32,737 bases of DNA from Streptosporangiaceae bacterium (GTDB lineage: Bacteria > Actinomycetota > Actinomycetes > Streptosporangiales > Streptosporangiaceae): NCBI GenBank assembly GCA_025934635.1, contig JAICWX010000068.1:1-32737 (forward strand), in the 5' to 3' direction. The position numbers and the translations under genes are program-made. The notes under the pieces are model-generated. The model had not been told where the DNA came from and made no database searches. It saw only the letters and a list, made by a program, of their open reading frames with translations. Positions 1 through 7,307 of the stretch are shown piece by piece; the stretch's first letter is position 1; every line of letters begins with the position of its first letter.

Positions 1-11
1 AAGGAGCCCGC

Positions 12-1151
12 ATGACCGGCACCCCGCTGACCGTCCTGGACCTCGTCCCGATCTCGGCCGGATCGAACGCGACCCAGGCGCTGCGGAACAGCGTCGACCT
101 GGCCCAGCAGAGCGAACGGCTCGGCTACACCCGCTACTGGTTCGCCGAGCACCATCTCAACCCGGGCGTGGCCGGCACCTCCCCGGCCGTGGTGCTGGCC
201 CTGACCGCCGCCGCCACGTCGACCATCCGGCTCGGCTCCGGGGCGGTGCAGATGGGGCATCGCACCGCCCTGTCGACGGTCGAGGAGTTCGGCCTGCTCG
301 ATGCCATGCACCCCGGCCGCTTCGACCTCGGCCTGGGCCGCTCCGGCGGCCGGCCCCGCGGAGCCAAGGCTCCCGCCCGGGCCGGCGCCACCACCAGAGC
401 GAGCACCGTCACCGACGGGCGGACGCCGAACGGGCTGCTCATCCCGCCCCGGTTCGACATCCGGCCGCTGCTCGGCTCGCCCCGGTTCGCCCTGCGGAAG
501 AAGCTGCTGCAGCTGCCGCGGGCCGAACCGCAGAACTACACCGAGCAGGTCGGCGACGTCCTCGCCCTGATCGCCGGCACCTACCGCTCCCCCGAAGGCG
601 AAGAGGCCCACGTGGTCCCCGGCGAGGGCGCCGCGCTGCAGATCTGGATCCTGGGCAGCAGCGGCGGCGAGAGCGCCGAGGTGGCCGGGCGCAACGGCCT
701 CCGGTTCGGCGCGAACTACCACGTCAGCCCGGCCACCGTGGTCGAGGCGGCGGACGGCTACCGGGCCGCGTTCCGGCCCTCGGCCGAGCTCAGCGAGCCT
801 TACGTCAGCGTGTCGGCCGACGTGGTCGTGGCCGATACCGAGGCGCAGGCCCGCGACCTGGCGGCCGGCTACGGCCTGTGGGTGCGCAGCATCCGCACCG
901 CCGAGGGCGCCATCCAGTTCCCCACCCCGGCCGAGGCCCGCCGCCACGCCTGGACCGAGGCCGACCGCGCGCGGGTCGCCGACCGGGTCGACACCCAGTT
1001 CACCGGCACCCCCGGCCAGGTCGCGGACCAGCTGGAACGGCTCCGCGACGCCACCGGGGCCGACGAGCTGATCATCACGACCATCACCCACGACCACGCC
1101 GACCGGGTCCGCTCCTACCAGCTGCTGGCGCAGGAATGGGCCCGGCGGTAA
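12..1151 (+). CDS. LLM-class flavin-dependent oxidoreductase (MsnO8-like)
   Basis: Predicted cytosolic luciferase-like monooxygenase of 379 aa that would use reduced flavin (FMNH2 or F420H2) to oxidise an unknown substrate. Seen: a good Shine-Dalgarno AAGGAG just before the ATG; an N-terminal beta strand and helix followed by RYWFAEHHLNPG, the typical luciferase-family active-site stretch; then GTSPAVVLALTAAATSTIRLGSGAVQ-type barrel sequence (shortened here) and HPGRFDLGLGRSGGRP, characteristic of the MsnO8 subgroup. The C-terminal part (PGQVADQLERL, ADELIITTITHD) is the usual end of the barrel. Family membership is clear, the substrate is not. It converges on the DUF1684 gene with a 25-bp gap, and the gene upstream is outside the window, so operon membership is unknown. 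Confidence 0.9.
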   Translation: MTGTPLTVLDLVPISAGSNATQALRNSVDLAQQSERLGYTRYWFAEHHLNPGVAGTSPAVVLALTAAATSTIRLGSGAVQMGHRTALSTVEEFGLLDAMHPGRFDLGLGRSGGRPRGAKAPARAGATTRASTVTDGRTPNGLLIPPRFDIRPLLGSPRFALRKKLLQLPRAEPQNYTEQVGDVLALIAGTYRSPEGEEAHVVPGEGAALQIWILGSSGGESAEVAGRNGLRFGANYHVSPATVVEAADGYRAAFRPSAELSEPYVSVSADVVVADTEAQARDLAAGYGLWVRSIRTAEGAIQFPTPAEARRHAWTEADRARVADRVDTQFTGTPGQVADQLERLRDATGADELIITTITHDHADRVRSYQLLAQEWARR

Positions 1152-1176
1152 CCACGGGTAGCGGGCATTGGTGGAG

Positions 1177-2001
1177 TCACGCTCGCTCGTTCGGTATCTG
1201 CTCTCCGGCCTCGACCCGTACGGGCAGCCGGTTCTCGGCGGGCGGCAGCGGGCAGGTGGCGAGGTCGGTGTAGGCGCACGGCAGGTTGACCGCGTGGTTG
1301 AAGTCCAGCGCCACCGTGCCGTCGGCGGCCGGCGCGGGCAGCAGCAGGGAGCGGTTGGCCGGGTACGTCGTGACGCCGGAGGTGGCGTCGGTGAACAGGA
1401 TGAACAAGCTGCCCGGCTCCTGGCCGGGGAACACGGTGAGGGCCAGGTCCTGGCCGTCCAGGATGAACTCCACCCGGCCGGGCGCGTCGTAGACGTGCTC
1501 GAGCCCGTCGACCACCGAGCCGACCGCCGTCGGGCGGGGCGCGGCGAACGGGACGTAGCGGCCGGTGACCGCCCAGCGCGGGTGCGGCGGGTAGGCGGGC
1601 GTGCCGTCGTACGCCGTGAGCAGCGGATTATCCGGGTGCCGGGGCCGGACGATGTCGTTCCCGCCGCGCTTGGCCACCTCGATCACCGCGTCGCCCCACA
1701 CCGCGTTCACGCCGCCGCGCTCGGGGATGACCCCGAACTCGTGGCGCCCGCGCACCGGCTCCCCGCCGATGACCAGCTCCTCGCCCGCCGCCAGGTCGAC
1801 GACTACACCGTCCGGCCCGGCCGACCACTCCCCCGGTGCGTCGGGGAACCGCCGCGGCTCGCCGTCCAGCCAGTGCCGGCCGGTGATGGCCAGGAACCCG
1901 TGCGGGTCGGCCCGCCGGGTCTCGTGGCCGCTGTGCCAGGCCTCCCAGCGGGCGGTGAAATCATCGAGGTCTGGGACGATATCGGCTGACGCGGTCACCA
2001 C
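1177..2001 (-). CDS. DUF1684 family protein
   Basis: 274-aa protein of the DUF1684 family, function not established. Seen: N-terminal DDFTARWEAWHSGHETRRADPHG, then GFLAITGRHWL, the mid-protein GGNDIVRPRHPDNPLL, and a C-terminal block with FILFTDATSG, TYPANRSL and LDFNHAVNLPCAYTDLATCPLPP. The conserved N-x-PCAY and CPLPP segments are the signature of this family, so the reading frame is secure. I chose the GTG at 2001 because GGAGG lies 6 nt upstream; the open frame extends 24 codons further to an ATG without a ribosome site, and that extension (PWGIDGHSYSFGPNG) looks non-coding. Cytosolic: no signal peptide is seen. Confidence 0.88.
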   Translation of the reverse strand: MVTASADIVPDLDDFTARWEAWHSGHETRRADPHGFLAITGRHWLDGEPRRFPDAPGEWSAGPDGVVVDLAAGEELVIGGEPVRGRHEFGVIPERGGVNAVWGDAVIEVAKRGGNDIVRPRHPDNPLLTAYDGTPAYPPHPRWAVTGRYVPFAAPRPTAVGSVVDGLEHVYDAPGRVEFILDGQDLALTVFPGQEPGSLFILFTDATSGVTTYPANRSLLLPAPAADGTVALDFNHAVNLPCAYTDLATCPLPPAENRLPVRVEAGEQIPNERA

Positions 2002-2133
2002 CGTGCTCCTCCGTCGTGGTCCGGCCCCATTGGGACCGAACGAGTACGAGTGCCCGTCTATGCCCCACGGCAACGATCATGAAGGAGAAAGCCGTCCATG
2101 GACCCTGGCGGCCGGTGGTAGCCCCGGGTCGTG

Positions 2134-2511
2134 TCAGGCCGTCTTGGCCGCATCGAGGCCGGGGTAGGCGCGGACGAGCCGGTGCTGGGCCAGGAACTCC
2201 AGCCAGCTCCGCACGGTCCCGTCGGCGGGCATGGCCACCCGGAGCTGGACGTCGCCGGTCGCGGCCTGGCGGCCGATCATGACGAGCTGCCGGAAGCCGG
2301 GGTAATTGCAGAACGTGGTGCCGGTCAGGTCCGCGATGACCAGCGAGACCCCGGACGCCACGGCCGCGCGCAGGGCCGCGTAGGCCGGATCGGTCCCGTC
2401 CGGCTCGATTTCACCGTCTATTTCGACCGCACGGGCCAGCCCGACCTCACCGTCCAACTCGATTTCACCGGGCAGCGCCACGACGGCAGGCCCGGCCGGC
2501 CATGTCTGCAT
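2134..2511 (-). CDS. STAS-domain protein (anti-sigma antagonist-like) with altered phospho-site
   Basis: 125-aa single-domain STAS protein. STAS proteins of this type bind HATPase anti-sigma kinases and release the sigma factor when unphosphorylated. Seen: PGEIELDGEVGLARAV at the N-terminus, VSLVIADLTGTTFCNYPGFRQLV in the middle (shown only up to the site of interest), and LEFLAQHRLVRAYPGLDAA at the end, matching the beta-alpha order of the fold. The place normally occupied by D-S/T-S/T-G is N-Y-P-G, so the usual Ser/Thr phospho-acceptor is absent. Start is ATG with GGAGG 8 nt upstream. A GGGTAG-type stress promoter candidate lies 45 nt upstream. It may be a constitutively active antagonist, or may have lost that role. 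Confidence 0.85.
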   Translation of the reverse strand: MQTWPAGPAVVALPGEIELDGEVGLARAVEIDGEIEPDGTDPAYAALRAAVASGVSLVIADLTGTTFCNYPGFRQLVMIGRQAATGDVQLRVAMPADGTVRSWLEFLAQHRLVRAYPGLDAAKTA

Positions 2512-2556
2512 GGTCAGCTCCTCCGTTGCTGATGCATCCAGGCTGACAGCCAGCGC

Positions 2557-2582
2557 CTACCCGCGATACGAAGCCCGCGAAC
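2557..2582 (-). promoter_or_regulatory. candidate SigB/SigF-type promoter for the STAS gene
   Basis: On the minus strand GTTC, 16 nt spacer, GGGTAG, ending 45 nt before the STAS start codon. Similar to the actinobacterial general-stress consensus GNNT-N14-16-GGGTAC/T, although the -35 lacks the final T. Confidence 0.5.
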
Positions 2583-2616
2583 TCCGCAGCGGGCCGGCTA
2601 GACGAAATACGAAGCG

Positions 2617-2775
2617 TCAGGCCGGCCGGGCGGGGCGGTTGCGACGGGCGATGTCAGCGTTCAGGACGGTGGCGAACGCGCACCACAGCGCGTACGGCGC
2701 CAGCGCCGCCGCGGCCCGGGGATCGATCCGGGCGGTACGGCGGATCAGCTCGGCGTTGCTCAGGTCCAGCAGCAC
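2617..2775 (-). pseudogene. TspO/MBR C-terminal remnant
   Basis: A 52-codon open stretch reading VLLDLSNAELIRRTARID and then AAAALAPYALWCAFATVLNA before DIARRNR and a stop. This corresponds to the last transmembrane helices of TspO/MBR (translocator protein/tryptophan-rich sensory protein), whose hallmark ending is P-Y-x-x-W-x-x-F-A-T-x-L-N. The normal family length is about 150-170 aa, so roughly the first two thirds is missing. In-frame reading upstream meets a TAG at 2806-2808, and no ribosome-binding site precedes the GTG at 2775. A GGGTAG-type promoter candidate sits directly upstream at 2806-2830, which suggests that an internal deletion removed most of the gene and left its promoter. 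A functional micro-protein is possible but unlikely. Confidence 0.75.
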
Positions 2776-2805
2776 GTCAGTGCTCGGGTTCGCATGCGGC
2801 GGCCC

Positions 2806-2830
2806 CTACCCGCATATCGCCGCCGTATCC
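2806..2830 (-). promoter_or_regulatory. candidate SigB/SigF-type promoter upstream of the tspO remnant
   Basis: Minus strand GGAT, 15 nt spacer, GGGTAG. It points into the truncated tspO sequence about 30 nt downstream, and no intact gene is positioned to use it. Confidence 0.5.
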
Positions 2831-2847
2831 GGGCAGCATGAGGCGCC

Positions 2848-4059
2848 GTGACAGAGCATGACAGTAAGCAGCCAGCGACCGCAGCACCGGACTGGCAGGA
2901 CTGGCGGCAGTGGGTGGACGGGGTCGACTGGTCGGACTGGCGCTCCTGGCTGCGGCGCGCCGCCGAAACCAACTGGGGCGCCACCAGCTGGGCCCCGGCC
3001 GACTCGCCGTCGGCGGGCACCGCTTCGGCCGACTGGACCGCGGCGCCGTGGTCCGGCACCTCGTGGGAGCCGCCGGCCGGGGCCGGGCAGGTTTCGCTGG
3101 CCCTGCGCGCCTTCGCCGAAGACGAACCCGGGGACCAGATCGCCGGGCACCTGCGGGCCACCTGGCCGGCCTTCCGGCGGTGGTGGCACGGCGGCGCGCG
3201 GGTCAGGCCGTCGGCGGCCGAGGCCAGGGCCCGGCTCGAGGAGCACATGCCCGAGCTCGTCCCGGCCTGGCAGCGGCTGACCGCCATGCTCGACGACGAT
3301 CCCGACGCCGCGGCCGCGCTGGCGCTGTGGAACCCGCCGCCGTTCCTGACCGGCTGCTCCCAGGCCGCGGTGCTGCCCGGCGGGCCGGCCCTGATCCGGA
3401 ACTACGACTGGGACTACCGGCTGTTCGACGCGGTGGTGGCCCGGACGGGCTACGACGGGCGGCGGGTGCTGGGGATGCTCGACTGCCTGTGGGGGCTGCT
3501 GGACGGGGTCAACGACGCCGGGCTGGCCGTCTCGCTGACCTTCGGCGGCCGGCCGCAGGTCGGCGAGGGCTTCGGGATCCCGGTGGTGATCCGCTACGTG
3601 CTGCAGACCTGCACGACCGCCGGGGAGGCCGTGCGGGCGCTGCGCCGGATCCCGGTGCACATGTCGTACAACGTCACCGTGCTGGACCGCGGCGGCAGCC
3701 GGGCCACGGTGTACCTGGCGCCGGACCGCCCGGCCCATGTCACCAGCCGGGCCGTGGCCACCAACTACCAGGGCAAGGTGGAGTGGGCGCCGTACGCGGC
3801 GGCCATCCGGACGGTGGAGCGGCAGGAACGGCTCGAGGAACTGCTGGCGGCCGGCGCCGATGCCCCCAGCATCGTCGCCGCCTTGCTGGGCCCGCCGCTG
3901 TACGCCACCCGGTTCGGCGAGGGCTTCGGGACGCTGTACACCGCCGAGTACCGGCCGGACGAGGGCGTCGCCCGCTACTACTGGCCCGGCCAGACCTGGG
4001 AGCACTCGCTGGCGGACCTCGGTCCCGGCCGCATCGAGGTTCAGCTCGGCGCGGCCTAG
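2848..4059 (+). CDS. C45 family peptidase / acyltransferase-like Ntn hydrolase
   Basis: 403-aa protein of the C45 (acyl-CoA:6-aminopenicillanate acyltransferase-like) Ntn-hydrolase family, which cleave or form linear amide bonds. Seen: the conserved domain begins near residue 83 (SLALRAFAEDEPG), with HMPELVPAWQRL, PPPFLTGCSQAAV containing the probable nucleophile Cys170, LIRNYDWDY, DCLWGLLDGVNDAGLAVSL, PVHMSYNVTVLDR and ATNYQGKVEW. Family members generate the N-terminal Cys by self-cleavage before it. Residues 16-73 form an unusual extension with eleven Trp, including D-W-x-D-W repeats. Start is GTG 2848 with GAGG close by. A GTG at about residue 82 would remove the extension, but codon bias across the extension looks coding. 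Substrate unknown. Confidence 0.82.
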   Translation: MTEHDSKQPATAAPDWQDWRQWVDGVDWSDWRSWLRRAAETNWGATSWAPADSPSAGTASADWTAAPWSGTSWEPPAGAGQVSLALRAFAEDEPGDQIAGHLRATWPAFRRWWHGGARVRPSAAEARARLEEHMPELVPAWQRLTAMLDDDPDAAAALALWNPPPFLTGCSQAAVLPGGPALIRNYDWDYRLFDAVVARTGYDGRRVLGMLDCLWGLLDGVNDAGLAVSLTFGGRPQVGEGFGIPVVIRYVLQTCTTAGEAVRALRRIPVHMSYNVTVLDRGGSRATVYLAPDRPAHVTSRAVATNYQGKVEWAPYAAAIRTVERQERLEELLAAGADAPSIVAALLGPPLYATRFGEGFGTLYTAEYRPDEGVARYYWPGQTWEHSLADLGPGRIEVQLGAA

Positions 4060-4152
4060 CGGCGGCTACCCGGACACGACCCGGCCGGGGGTTCGAATTG
4101 GGGGTTTGCGCGGGCCGGCTGCGGGCAGCGAAGAGGCCTTGTCGAGGGGGTA

Positions 4153-5172
4153 ATGATGGTTAACCAGGGAAAGCCGCTGGCTGCTCCGGGTTCGCCAGGC
4201 GATGACCGGCCTGTCAGCGGGCTGGTCGCGGCGACGGCGGCGGCGTTCACCGCAGCCGTCGAATCCGGGCGGCTGGACCTGCCGCTGCCGGGCGGCGGGC
4301 GGACCTACGACCGCTGGGCCGGCCTGGCCGAGCTGGCCGGAGAGGACCTGTCGCTGGCCCGGCTGTCCGAGGGGCATACCGACGCGGTGGCCATCCTGGC
4401 CGAGCTCGGCGCCGGACCACCGCCGGACCGGAGCCGCTGGGGAGTCTGGGCCGCCCAGCCGCCCGGTCCCGGGCTGACGGCCAGCCGGGCCGGGGGCGGC
4501 TGGCGGCTCGACGGCATCAAGCGCTACTGCTCGGGCGCGCGGTCGTGCACGCACGCGCTGGTGACGGCGGGGGCGCCGGACGGCACCCGGCTGTTCGCGG
4601 TCAGCACCGGCGATTTGGCGCCGGTCGCGGGCACCTGGCCCGCCACCGGCATGGCCGGCAGCGACACGCTCGACGTCGAGTTCACCGACATCGCGGCCGA
4701 GCCGGTCGGCGAGCCGGGCGGCTACACCGCCCGGCCGGGTTTCGCCCACGGCGGCGCGGGCGTGGCCGCGTGCTGGTACGGCGGGGCCCGGGCCGTCGGC
4801 CAGGCCTTGCTGACCGCCGCGGCCAAGCGCGACGTCGGACCGCACGCCCTGGCTCACCTGGGCGCCGTCGACCTCGCCCTGCACACCGCCCGGGACGCGC
4901 TGGAGCGGGCGGCCGCGGAGATCGACGCGGATCCCGGGGACCGGGAGCACGGCGGCTGGCGGCGGGCCCTGCGGGTGCGCGCGCTCATCGAGGCCACCGC
5001 GACCGAGGTCATGACGCGGACGGGCCGGGCGCTCGGGGCCGGCCCGCTGTGCCACGACGAGGCGCATGGCCGCCGGGTCGCCGACCTGACCGTCTACCTG
5101 CGGCAGCATCACGCCGAGCGGGACCTGGCCGAGCTCGGCGCGCTGGCGGTCGAGGCCGGCGTCTCGTGGTAG
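4153..5172 (+). CDS. acyl-CoA dehydrogenase-like flavoprotein
   Basis: 339-aa protein resembling acyl-CoA dehydrogenases, somewhat shorter than the usual 370-400 aa. Seen: the middle-domain pattern GGGWRLDGIKRYCSGARSCTHALV, read here only in part, equivalent to the usual 'G-W-x-L-x-G-x-K-x-(F/Y)-x-S-G-A' flavin-contact strand; WPATGMAGSDTLDVEFTDI, equivalent to 'G-M-R-x-S-x-S-x-x-V-x-F'; and a helical C-terminal half with LGAVDLALHTARDALERAA. The first 100 residues fit the all-alpha N-terminal domain poorly. Two ATGs are adjacent (4153 and 4156), preceded by GAGGGGG. It is the first gene of a coupled run: its stop overlaps the start of the PIG-L gene by 7 nt. Whether it acts on CoA esters or another bound acyl substrate is unknown. 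Confidence 0.82.
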   Translation: MMVNQGKPLAAPGSPGDDRPVSGLVAATAAAFTAAVESGRLDLPLPGGGRTYDRWAGLAELAGEDLSLARLSEGHTDAVAILAELGAGPPPDRSRWGVWAAQPPGPGLTASRAGGGWRLDGIKRYCSGARSCTHALVTAGAPDGTRLFAVSTGDLAPVAGTWPATGMAGSDTLDVEFTDIAAEPVGEPGGYTARPGFAHGGAGVAACWYGGARAVGQALLTAAAKRDVGPHALAHLGAVDLALHTARDALERAAAEIDADPGDREHGGWRRALRVRALIEATATEVMTRTGRALGAGPLCHDEAHGRRVADLTVYLRQHHAERDLAELGALAVEAGVSW

Positions 5173-5951
5173 GCCGGCACACGCCAAGCCACAGCGCGCC
5201 GGACCAGAGCAAACCGGACCGGGGCGCGCCGAACCGGATCGACCGGCCGGGGACCCCGGAGTACGTCTGGGACTCGTGGCCGGACCTGCGGCGGCTGCCG
5301 GAGGCCGACCCGCGGCACTGGCCGGGCGTCGTGGTGGTGGCAGCGCATCCCGACGACGAGGTCCTCGGGGCGGGCGGGACGCTAGCGATCCTGGCCGCCG
5401 CGGGCGTGCGGGTGCGGCTGGTCGCGGTCACCGACGGCGAGGGATCGCATCCCGGCGCCGATCCCGCCGCCATCGCCGCGACCCGCATCGCGGAAACGGC
5501 CAGCGCCCTCGGCCTGCTCGGCGCGTCCGGCATCGAGGTCGTCAGGCTGCGGTTTCCCGACACGGGCCTCGCCGCCCGCGAGAAGGACCTGGTCAAGGCG
5601 CTGGGTGAGCAGTGCGAGGGATTCGGGATGTGCCTGGCGCCCTGGGAGGCGGACGCCCACGCCGATCACGAGGCGGCCGGGCGGGCGGCCCGGCGGGCGG
5701 GGCGGCGGGCCGGGATGACGGTACTGACCTACCCGATCTGGATGTGGCACTGGGCGAAGCCGGATGACCGCCGGGTTCCCTGGGACCGGGCCTGCCAGGT
5801 CCGGCTGCCCCCCTGGACCGCGGCGCGCAAGCGTGACGCCATCGACGCCTTCACCAGCCAGCTCACCGACCGCGGACCGGACACCGGGCCGATACTCCCG
5901 GCCGGGATCGTGGCCCATTTCACCCGAGAGGAAGAGGTGCTGCTGCGATGA
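5166..5951 (+). CDS. PIG-L family deacetylase
   Basis: 261-aa zinc-dependent N-acetylglucosamine deacetylase-like protein (PIG-L/LmbE family; relatives include MshB and BshB). Seen: the metal motif AHPDDEVLGAGG with His61, Asp63 and Asp64, a Rossmann-like RVRLVAVTDGEGSHPG, and the second metal motif DAHADHEAAGRAA. The first about 50 residues are a variable leader rich in Pro and Asp. The GTG at 5166 overlaps the upstream gene by 7 nt; the longer open frame begins inside that gene and is not credible. The gene ends in an ATGA overlap with the methyltransferase, which implies translational coupling. The target is probably an acetylated amino sugar or conjugate made or modified by the neighbouring glycosyltransferase (inference). 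Confidence 0.88.
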   Translation: MVGRHTPSHSAPDQSKPDRGAPNRIDRPGTPEYVWDSWPDLRRLPEADPRHWPGVVVVAAHPDDEVLGAGGTLAILAAAGVRVRLVAVTDGEGSHPGADPAAIAATRIAETASALGLLGASGIEVVRLRFPDTGLAAREKDLVKALGEQCEGFGMCLAPWEADAHADHEAAGRAARRAGRRAGMTVLTYPIWMWHWAKPDDRRVPWDRACQVRLPPWTAARKRDAIDAFTSQLTDRGPDTGPILPAGIVAHFTREEEVLLR

Positions 5952-6580
5952 CCACCATCCCGGAGACCCCGGTGACCCTCGGCGCGGGCTACTTCGACGG
6001 CATGTACTCCGCCGCCGCCGACCCGTGGGGGTTCGAGGAACGCTGGTACGAACGGCGCAAGTACGCGCTGTCGCTGGCGATGCTCCCGCGGGAGCGGTAC
6101 CGCGCCGCCTTCGAGCCGGGCTGCTCCATCGGCGTCTTCAGCCGGATGCTGGCCCCGCGCTGTGACTCTCTCCTGTCGTGCGACCTGGCCGCCGCCGCGG
6201 TCCGGGCCGCGGCCGGCCGGACCGCTGGCCTGCCTCAGGTCCGGGTCGAGCAGCGGGACATCGCCCGGCAGTGGCCGTCCGGCCGGTTCGACCTGATCGT
6301 GCTGTCCGAGATCCTGTACTACTTCGGCGATCAGGACCTGGACCAGGTCCTGGCGCACGCCGCCGCCTCGCTCGAGCCGGACGGCACGCTGCTCGCCGCG
6401 CACTGGCGGCACCCGGTGGCCGAATACCCCCGGAGCGGCGACGACGTGCACCGGGTGCTGGCCGCCCAGCCCGGCCTGGCCCGCCTGGCGGTCCACGACG
6501 AGCCGGATTTCCTGGCCGAGGTGTATATCCGCACCGAGGGCACGCCCACTTCGGTCGCCCAGGCCACGGGGCTGGTGTGA
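5948..6580 (+). CDS. class I SAM-dependent methyltransferase (NodS-like)
   Basis: 210-aa SAM-dependent methyltransferase. Seen: N-terminal GYFDGMYSAAADPWGFEERWYERRKY (quoted in part), typical of the NodS-like subgroup that accompanies PIG-L deacetylases; SAM motif I AAFEPGCSIGVFSRML; motif II SCDLAAAAV; motif IV FDLIVLSEILYYF; and a C-terminal GTLLAAHWRHPVAEYP. NodS in rhizobia N-methylates a de-acetylated chitin oligomer, which fits the deacetylase encoded just upstream (known family role; the substrate here is inferred). The ATG overlaps the PIG-L stop (ATGA), and the stop overlaps the glycosyltransferase start (GTGA). Confidence 0.88.
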   Translation: MTTIPETPVTLGAGYFDGMYSAAADPWGFEERWYERRKYALSLAMLPRERYRAAFEPGCSIGVFSRMLAPRCDSLLSCDLAAAAVRAAAGRTAGLPQVRVEQRDIARQWPSGRFDLIVLSEILYYFGDQDLDQVLAHAAASLEPDGTLLAAHWRHPVAEYPRSGDDVHRVLAAQPGLARLAVHDEPDFLAEVYIRTEGTPTSVAQATGLV

Positions 6581-7296
6581 CCGGATCACGGCGGGTGGAG
6601 GTGGCCGGCGTCGTCGTGCCGGCCCATAACGAGGAAGAGCGCCTGCCCGCCTGCCTGGCGGCGCTGCGGGCGGCGGCCGGGGCGGCCCCGGTCCCGGTTC
6701 ACCTGCTGGTCGTGGCCGATGCCTGCACCGACGAGACGGCCGCGGTGGCGGCGGCGGGCGGCGCCGAGGTCATCGAGCTCCGCGCCCGTAACGTGGGCGC
6801 GGCGCGGGCGGCGGGCATGGCCGGGCTGCTGCGCCAGACGGCGGGAACCGATCCGGCGGCCGTCTGGCTGGCCACCACCGACGCCGACACCGTCGTGCCG
6901 CCCGGCTGGCTGCGCCGTCAGCTCGGCTACGCCGGCCAGGGCTGGGACATGGTGCTGGGGACCGTTACCGTCACGGACTGGGAGGAGCATCCGCCGCACC
7001 TGCCGGCCATGTTCGCGGCGATGTACGGCTTCGGCGAGGGACCGCATCCGCACGTGCACGGAGCGAACCTCGGCCTGCGGGCGTCGGCGTACCTCGCGGC
7101 GGGCGGGTTCAAGCCGCTGCGGACGGCCGAGGATCACGCCCTGATGGCCGCCGCCACCGAGGCCGGGTGCCAGGTCCTGCAGACGAGCGACGTCACCGTG
7201 GAGACCTCGGCGCGACGGCGGGCGCGAGCGCCCCGCGGGTTCAGCCACGCGCTGCGCACCCTGGCCCGGCAGCCGGCCGATAACGCTTCCCCGTGA
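6577..7296 (+). CDS. family 2 glycosyltransferase
   Basis: 239-aa GT-A fold glycosyltransferase of family 2. Seen: VVVPAHNEEERLPACLAAL at the N-terminus (nucleotide-sugar binding), LVVADACTDETA, the D-x-D metal motif TTDADTVVPPGWL, HVHGANLGLRASAYLAAGGF and AEDHALMAAATEAG, which carries the catalytic E-D pair. No transmembrane helix, so it is soluble or peripheral. The GTG at 6577 overlaps the methyltransferase stop by 4 nt; the larger open frame upstream is antisense-like shadow sequence inside the methyltransferase. Last gene of the four-gene coupled run. The next gene is on the opposite strand. Confidence 0.88.
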   Translation: MTGSRRVEVAGVVVPAHNEEERLPACLAALRAAAGAAPVPVHLLVVADACTDETAAVAAAGGAEVIELRARNVGAARAAGMAGLLRQTAGTDPAAVWLATTDADTVVPPGWLRRQLGYAGQGWDMVLGTVTVTDWEEHPPHLPAMFAAMYGFGEGPHPHVHGANLGLRASAYLAAGGFKPLRTAEDHALMAAATEAGCQVLQTSDVTVETSARRRARAPRGFSHALRTLARQPADNASP

Positions 7297-7307
7297 CTGC
7301 TCCCCGG

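Noticed and set aside
1156..1161. GGGTAG between two convergent genes
   Set aside because: No fitting -35 at 14-16 nt and no plus-strand gene downstream.
2806..4005. 399-codon minus-strand open frame
   Set aside because: Antisense to the C45 hydrolase, which has family motifs throughout.
4088..4105. GGTTCGAATT, similar to a tRNA T-loop
   Set aside because: Flanking bases cannot form the 5-bp T stem and no anticodon or acceptor arms are present.
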